Positions 5,188 to 9,485 of a stretch of 9,485 bases of DNA are shown piece after piece; position 1 is the first letter of the stretch, and every line of letters begins with the position of its first letter. Made by a program: the position numbers and the translations under genes. The notes below the pieces were generated by a model. That model did not search any database. It had not been told where the DNA came from and worked only from the letters and a program-made list of their open reading frames with translations. Origin of the DNA: Actinoplanes liguriensis (GTDB taxonomy: Bacteria > Actinomycetota > Actinomycetes > Mycobacteriales > Micromonosporaceae); NCBI GenBank assembly GCA_000715855.1, contig KL571268.1, positions 3,284 through 12,768 of the forward strand. Direction: 5' to 3'.

Positions 5188-5598
5188 GTGGAACGTGTCC
5201 CGGTCCTGAAGATCGGCGACATCCTCCTGGTCTCCATCCAGATCGACATGGAGGACCAGGTCGCCCTCCAGCTCCAGGAGGACCTGGCCGAGAAGATCGT
5301 GACGACCGGCTGCCACGGTGTGATCATCGACATCAGCGCGCTGGACATCGTCGACTCGTTCGTCGGGCGGACGCTGGCCACCATCGCCTCGGTCTCCCGG
5401 GTGCTGGATGCCGAGACCGTGGTGGTCGGCATGCGGCCGGCGGTGGCGATCACGCTGGTCGAGCTGGGGTTGTCGCTGCCCGGGATCCGGACCGCGCTCA
5501 ACGTCGAGCTCGGCATCGAGATGCTGGCGCGCAGCCGTGGCGAGGTGTGGCAGGACGACGAGGATGAGGGCGACCCGGCAGCGGTACCCGCGTCGTGA
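5188..5598 (+). CDS. rsbS: RsbS-like STAS protein (stressosome core, RsbT antagonist)
   Basis: A 136-residue protein that is the short STAS partner of RsbR. In the characterised system RsbS binds RsbT and releases it when RsbT phosphorylates one serine. The sequence aligns by eye along its whole STAS domain: VPVLKIGDILLVSIQIDMED at the start, GVIIDISALDIVDSFVGRTLATIA with Ser57 in the conserved DSF phosphorylation motif, then VVVGMRPAVAITLVELGL and LNVELGIEML. An acidic tail (QDDEDEGD) extends past the domain. The GTG start lies 1 base after the rsbR stop, with GGAG 7 bases upstream inside rsbR. The stop overlaps the next start by 4 bases (GTGA). The order R-S-T is the conserved order for this module. 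Confidence 0.93.
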   Translation: MERVPVLKIGDILLVSIQIDMEDQVALQLQEDLAEKIVTTGCHGVIIDISALDIVDSFVGRTLATIASVSRVLDAETVVVGMRPAVAITLVELGLSLPGIRTALNVELGIEMLARSRGEVWQDDEDEGDPAAVPAS

Positions 5599-5999
5599 AC
5601 GAGGAGAGCCGGCTGATTCCGGTCGCCACCGACCAGGACGTGGTGCGTGTCCGGCAGTTGGTGCGCACCGTCTCGGTGGAGGCCAAGCTCTCCCTGGTGG
5701 ACCAGACCAAGCTGGTCACCGCCGCCAGCGAACTGGCACGTAACACCCTGGTCTACGGCGGTGGCGGCACCGTCGAGGTGGCCCGGGTCCGCAACGAGAT
5801 CCGGGCCGGGGTCCGGATCGTTTTCGCCGATCAGGGACCGGGTATCGCGGACCTCGACCTGGCTCTCACCGATGGGTACACGACCGGTGGTGGGCTGGGT
5901 CTGGGGTTGAGCGGCGCCCGGCGGCTGGTCGACGAGTTCGCCATCGACACCGCGCCCGGTGAGGGTACGACGATCACCATCACCAAGTGGTGCCGATGA
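5595..5999 (+). CDS. rsbT: RsbT-like serine/threonine kinase (HATPase fold)
   Basis: A 134-residue GHKL-type kinase. RsbT phosphorylates RsbS and RsbR, leaves the stressosome and activates a downstream partner (RsbU in Bacillus subtilis). All ATP-site motifs are present: the N-box AASELARNTLVYGGGG with Asn50, the G1 box DQGPGI (79-84), and the G2 region TGGGLGLGLSGARRLVDEF (97-115). The length matches the family (about 130-140). GTG 5595 overlaps the rsbS stop by 4 bases, and no clear Shine-Dalgarno is seen, so translation is probably coupled. The RsbT partner is not obvious here: there is no free-standing RsbU, so the candidates are the phosphatase and kinase proteins encoded next. Confidence 0.93.
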   Translation: MNEESRLIPVATDQDVVRVRQLVRTVSVEAKLSLVDQTKLVTAASELARNTLVYGGGGTVEVARVRNEIRAGVRIVFADQGPGIADLDLALTDGYTTGGGLGLGLSGARRLVDEFAIDTAPGEGTTITITKWCR

Positions 6000-7030
6000 G
6001 CGGAGGAACGGTGGCGTCGATACCCGAAGGGCTCCTCGACGAGGGGGTCTGGTTCCGGGTGGAGGCCGCCGGGACGGCCGCTGCCGTACGTCGTACCGCC
6101 GAACGCCTCGCCGTAGATCTGGCCATGCCGGAGTCCCGCATCGCGGAGCTCTCGATCGTCGCCGCCGAGGCCGCCGGCAATCTGGTGAAACACGCTCAGC
6201 AGGGCACCATGCTGGTCCGGGCGATGCGTACCCCGGAGCAGGCCGGCGTCGAGCTGGTCGCGATCGACAGCGGCCCGGGGATCGTGGACGTGCAGCACGC
6301 GCTCGGCGACGGGCACTCCACCGCGGGAACGCTGGGCATCGGGCTCGGTGCGATCCTGCGCCAGGCCAGCCGCTGGGACATGTACTCGCTGCCCGGTAAG
6401 GGCACCGTCCTGGCCATGGAGGTCTGGGCCGAGCGCCCGCCACCGCCGTCGTGGGCGGCGGGACTGACCCGGCCGATCAGCGGGGAGACGGTGAGCGGCG
6501 ACGCGGTGGCGGTCCGCGAGGTGGACGGCCGCCGACAGATGCTGGTCAGTGACGGCCTGGGGCACGGCGGCCTGGCCGCGGCCGCGTCGCACGAGGCGGT
6601 CCGGGTGTTCCGGCAGACCGCGGCCGGGTCGCCGGCCGCGGTGGTGGAGGCGCTGCACCGGACGCTCGGGCACACTCGCGGCGCCGCGCTCGCCGTCGCC
6701 GAGCTCGACGCGGCGGCCGGCCTGGTCCGTTACGCCGGGCTGGGCAACATCTCCGGCACGGTGTTCGGGCCGGACGGCTCCCGGCGCGGCATGATCTCGA
6801 TGCCCGGGATCGCCGGGCACCAGCGCCGGCAGGTCCGGGAGTATGAGTATCCCCTGGTCCCCGACGCGATCGTGGTCATGCACAGCGATGGTCTGGTGGA
6901 CCGCTGGAAGCCGATGGAGTACCCGGGCCTGCTGACTCGCTCGCCCATGGTGATCGCCGGGACGGTCCTGCGCGACGCCGGGACCCGCCGGGACGACGCC
7001 GGTGTTCTGGTCGCGCGGTTGTCGCCGTGA
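5996..7030 (+). CDS. RsbX-like PP2C phosphatase fused to an N-terminal RsbT-like ATPase domain
   Basis: A 344-residue two-domain protein. Residues about 15-145 are a second RsbT/RsbW-like HATPase domain with an intact N-box (AAEAAGNLVKHAQQG, Asn62), G1 box DSGPGI (91-96) and G2 region TAGTLGIGLGAI. Residues about 158-342 are a SpoIIE/RsbX-type PP2C phosphatase, with metal-site aspartates in SGDAVAV (Asp169), LVSDGLGHG (Asp186), MHSDGLVDRW (Asp298) and RRDDAGVLVA. Bacillus subtilis RsbX is a lone PP2C domain of about 200 residues that removes the phosphates RsbT adds to RsbS and RsbR; here a kinase-fold domain is attached. ATG 5996 overlaps the rsbT stop (ATGA). The protein probably resets the stressosome; whether its ATPase half phosphorylates anything is open. 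Confidence 0.9.
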   Translation: MSGGTVASIPEGLLDEGVWFRVEAAGTAAAVRRTAERLAVDLAMPESRIAELSIVAAEAAGNLVKHAQQGTMLVRAMRTPEQAGVELVAIDSGPGIVDVQHALGDGHSTAGTLGIGLGAILRQASRWDMYSLPGKGTVLAMEVWAERPPPPSWAAGLTRPISGETVSGDAVAVREVDGRRQMLVSDGLGHGGLAAAASHEAVRVFRQTAAGSPAAVVEALHRTLGHTRGAALAVAELDAAAGLVRYAGLGNISGTVFGPDGSRRGMISMPGIAGHQRRQVREYEYPLVPDAIVVMHSDGLVDRWKPMEYPGLLTRSPMVIAGTVLRDAGTRRDDAGVLVARLSP

Positions 7031-8339
7031 CGATGACCGAGCCGCTGATGCGCCTGCGCCTGCGGGTCGAGCAGGACATCTTCGCGGTGCGGCAACTCGG
7101 CCGTGAGGTGGCCAAGGCGGTCGGTTTCGAGGCACAGGACCAGACCCGGGTGGCGACCGCGCTGAGCGAGGTCTGCCGGGTGTTGCTGGCCGAGGCGCCG
7201 GAAACAGACGTGACGTTCACGGTTGAGCCCTATGGGGTACCAACCCTCCAGGTGACAATGGCGCATTCGGCCGGTGGCGGGACGTCCCGCCTTGCCGAGC
7301 AGCTGCAGCTGGTCGGCCGCCTGGTCGACACGATGGAGGTCGACGATGAGGGTGCCGGTACGACGGTTCGGATGGTGCGGCGCCTACCGCTCGGCGCCCC
7401 GGTCCTGACGCCGATCCGGATGGACGAGATTCGCGCCGGGCTGGCGCAGCACGTGCCGGGTAGCCCGCTGGACGAGTTGGCGGTGCAGAACCAGCAGCTC
7501 ATCGTCGCGCTGGACGAGGTGCGCGCGCAGCGCGACGACCTGGCCCGGCTGAACGCCGAGCTGGAGGAGACGAACCGCGGCGTGATGGCCCTGTACCACC
7601 AGCTCTCCGACGAGTTGGAGGAGACGAACCGCGGGGTGGTCGCGCTCTACGCCGAGCTGGACGAGAAGTCGGTGCAGCTGCGCGCGGCGAGCGAGGCGAA
7701 GAGCCGGTTCCTGGCCAACGTCAGTCACGAGCTGCGTGCCCCGGTCACCGCGATCATCGGGCTCGGGCGGCTGCTCACCGATTCCTCCTCGGATCAGCTC
7801 ACCGAGGAGCAGCGCCGTCAGGTGGAGCTGATCCGGGGCTCGGCGAGCGATCTGCTGACCCTGGTCAACGGCCTGCTCGACCTCGCCAAGGCGGAGGCCG
7901 GCCGGCTCGAGCCGAACTGGGCCGAGGTCGACCTCAAGGCGGTCTTCGGGCAGCTCCGGGGCACGTTGCGGTCTGTCTCTGTGTATAAGAGACAGGCTCC
8001 GACGAGGTGCTGCTCGCCCAGGTGCTGCGCAATCTGCTGACCAACGCGCTGAAGTTCACCGAGGCGGGCTCGGTGCGGCTGAGCGCGCGGCCGGCCGGCG
8101 CCGAGGTCGAGTTCGTGGTCTCGGACACCGGCACCGGCATCCCACCCGAGCTGCACGAACGTATCTTCGAGGAGTTCTATCAGGTGCCCGGGAGCAAGCC
8201 GATCAGCGGCCGGGGCACCGGGCTGGGCCTGCCCTACGCCCGTCGGCTGGCCGGGATCCTGGGCGGCGGCCTGCGGGTCGACTCGGTTCCCGGCGAGGGC
8301 AGCACGTTCACGCTCCAGCTGCCGGTCGACGCCTCATGA
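7027..8339 (+). CDS. Sensor histidine kinase with degenerate RsbT-like N-terminal domain; broken by Tn5 mosaic-end sequence
   Basis: Residues 1-120 resemble an RsbT-type HATPase domain (RLRVEQDIFAVRQLGREVAKAVGF, ALSEVCRVLLAE), but the catalytic Asn and the DxGxG box are absent. A coiled-coil linker (about 148-225) contains ELEETNRGV-ALY twice. The HisKA domain has phospho-acceptor His234 in NVSHELRAPVTAI. After Arg315 (base 7971) the frame enters foreign sequence and is lost. The catalytic domain resumes in another frame from about 7998: the N-box region NLLTNALKFT, G1 SDTGTGIP, G2 GRGTGLGLPYARRL, ending in LPVDAS at 8339. Joining the halves directly would leave His234 only about 95-100 residues from the N-box Asn, shorter than usual, so roughly 15-30 codons are probably missing. 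GTG 7027 (or ATG 7033) overlaps the previous stop, and the stop overlaps the next start. No membrane segment, so cytosolic. Likely intact in the organism. Confidence 0.85.
7973..7995. other. Engineered Tn5 mosaic-end remnant (sequencing-library artefact)
   Basis: CTGTCTCT (7973-7980) is joined to GTGTATAAGAGACAG (7981-7995). The second part is the last 15 bases of the synthetic 19-base Tn5 mosaic end, and the first is the outer 8 bases of the same element in reverse complement. They read as two outward-facing mosaic ends with their centre lost. Natural IS50 ends differ (CTGACTCTTATACACAAGT outside, CTGTCTCTTGATCAGATCT inside). No 9-bp target duplication flanks the site (CGTTGCGGT before, GCTCCGACG after), so this is not a transposon footprint. 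It interrupts the kinase frame. Confidence 0.93.
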
Positions 8340-9485
8340 CCGAACTCGCCCGCGGCAACCGGCCCGCGCACGGGAAAGCCACGGTCCTGGTCGTCGACGA
8401 CAGCGCCACCAAGCGCTATCTGCTGGTGAGCTGGCTGACCCGGGCCGGATTCACCGTCATCGAGGCGGAGACCGGCGGTGAGGCGCTGCGCAAGCTCGCC
8501 GAGGAGGACGTCGAGGCCGACCTCGTCGTGCTGGACGTGAAGCTCCCGGACATGAGCGGTTTCGAGGTCTGCGAGAGGATCAAGACCGATTCGCGGTACG
8601 GCGTCCTCCCCGTCATCCACGTGTCCGCCCACGCGGTCGACGTCAACGACCGTACCCAGGGGCTGAACCGCGGCGCCGACGCGTACCTGGTCGAGCCGAT
8701 CGAGCCGGACGAGCTGATCGCGACCGCGCAGGCGGTGCTGCGGTACTACCGGGCGCGCCAGCGTGCCGAGCTGCTCGCCGCGCGGATGGTCCGGCTGGCC
8801 GAGACCACTTTGGCGATCAACTCGGCGTCGACGTTGCCGGCGCTGCTGGAGGCGGCCGCTCTCGGGGCCGCGGACATCTTCGGTGGGCCGGTCGTGGTGG
8901 TCGCCGAGACTTCCGAGGGCGAGAGCCTGGCCGCGACGGGGCCGCCACCCGCCGTACGCAAATGGGCAGTTCCCGGTCACTGCGGATCGACCGCCCGCCG
9001 GTCTACGTCGCCGTGTCCGGCAGCTCGCAGACGCCCGGCTTCCCGGTGTTGCGGCAGCTCTCGCAGGCGGTCGCGGCCGCGGTGGAGGCGCAGCGCTCGT
9101 TCGACGAGGAGCACCGGATCGCGGTCACCCTGCAGCGCAGCCTGCTGCAGTCGCGGCTGCCCGAGGTGCCCGGCATCGAGATGGCCGTCCGCTACGAGCC
9201 GGCCGGCGCGCAGACCGAGGTGGGCGGCGACTTCTACGAGCTGACCGTGCTGGACGGGAAGCTGCTGGTGGCGATCGGGGATGTGGCCGGGCACTCGTTG
9301 CACGCGGCCACGGTGATGGCCGAGCTGCGCCACGCCGTCCGGGCGTACGCGGTCGAGGGCCATTCGCCGGGTGCGGTGCTGGAGCTGGCGAACCGGTTCA
9401 TGCGCACCGTGCTGCCGGCCGACTCGGCGACGCTCTGCCTGTTCACGCTCGACCCGGCGACCGGTCAGATCCGGATGGCCTCGGC
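8336..9485 (+). CDS. Response regulator with GAF-like region and PP2C (SpoIIE) output; 3' partial, one frameshift near 8964-8966
   Basis: ATG 8336 overlaps the kinase stop (ATGA). Residues 14-135 are a receiver domain: acidic pair Asp21-Asp22, phospho-acceptor Asp67 in LVVLDVKLPDMSG, and Ser97 in HVSAHA. The usual Lys before the last Pro is Glu120 (AYLVEPIEP). A GAF-like segment follows (about 145-245: LAETTLAINSASTLPALLEAAALGAADIF). The frame breaks at TGGG (8963-8966). Restoring one G gives KWGSSRSLRIDRPPVYVAVSG and continues into a SpoIIE/RsbU-type phosphatase: LQRSLLQSRLPEVPGIE, EVGGDFYEL and GDVAGHSLHAA (Ser where Gly is usual in GHG), still open at the window edge. It is probably phosphorylated by the preceding kinase and controls dephosphorylation of a STAS anti-anti-sigma factor, in the manner of RsbU/RsbP. 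The target is inferred; the divergent STAS protein is a candidate. Confidence 0.9.

Noticed and set aside
4680..6443. 587-codon open frame on the minus strand
   Set aside because: It lies opposite rsbR, rsbS, rsbT and the phosphatase gene, which have unmistakable domains; its composition is of the shadow type (Ser-, Arg- and Pro-rich).
5831..7135. 434-codon open frame on the minus strand
   Set aside because: Antisense of rsbT, the phosphatase and the kinase start; no recognisable motif.
7973..7995. Natural transposon insertion or IS end in the kinase
   Set aside because: The bases match the synthetic mosaic end and not IS50 ends; there is no transposase gene and no 9-bp target duplication.

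Overview
The window is very GC-rich, uses GTG starts freely and has 1- to 4-base overlaps between co-directional genes. Its proteins (a WHDVSTCGN-type CGNR zinc finger, a membrane zf-HC2 protein, a peptidoglycan-binding L,D-transpeptidase lipoprotein) point to a high-GC actinomycete. Micromonosporaceae such as Actinoplanes is my best guess by protein style; no database search was run.

Bases 1-4160 hold ordinary single genes. They are a hypothetical protein with a PH-like fold (+), an L,D-transpeptidase lipoprotein (-, frame broken once), a CGNR zinc-finger regulator (+) followed by three decayed copies of its own 3' end, a membrane zf-HC2 anti-sigma-like protein (+), a 76-residue protein of unknown function (-) directly behind a perfect actinobacterial LexA (SOS) box, the large-conductance mechanosensitive channel mscL (-), and a single-domain STAS anti-anti-sigma factor (-).

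Bases 4160-4328 are a divergent control region with three inverted repeats, one of them a perfect 10+10 bp dyad. From 4329 to the right edge runs one tightly packed six-gene signalling operon. It encodes an RsbR-like stressosome scaffold, an RsbS-like STAS protein, an RsbT-like kinase, an RsbX-like PP2C phosphatase fused to a second RsbT-like ATPase domain, a histidine kinase carrying a third, degenerate ATPase-like domain at its N-terminus, and a response regulator fused to a GAF-like segment and a PP2C (SpoIIE) output domain that leaves the window. The first two genes are 1 base apart and all later junctions are 4-base GTGA or ATGA overlaps, so translation is probably coupled. The inferred logic is that stress sensed by RsbR/RsbS releases RsbT, whose partner here is probably the downstream kinase or phosphatases instead of a neighbouring RsbU-sigB cassette. 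The divergent STAS protein is a plausible substrate of the terminal phosphatase.

Three genes are broken in the sequence as given: the transpeptidase near 765-775, the histidine kinase at 7973-7995, and the response regulator near 8964-8966. The kinase break is an engineered Tn5 mosaic end of the kind used in transposase-based sequencing libraries, so it is a library or assembly artefact and some kinase codons are missing. The other two look like single-base indels. The assembly here should be treated as imperfect.
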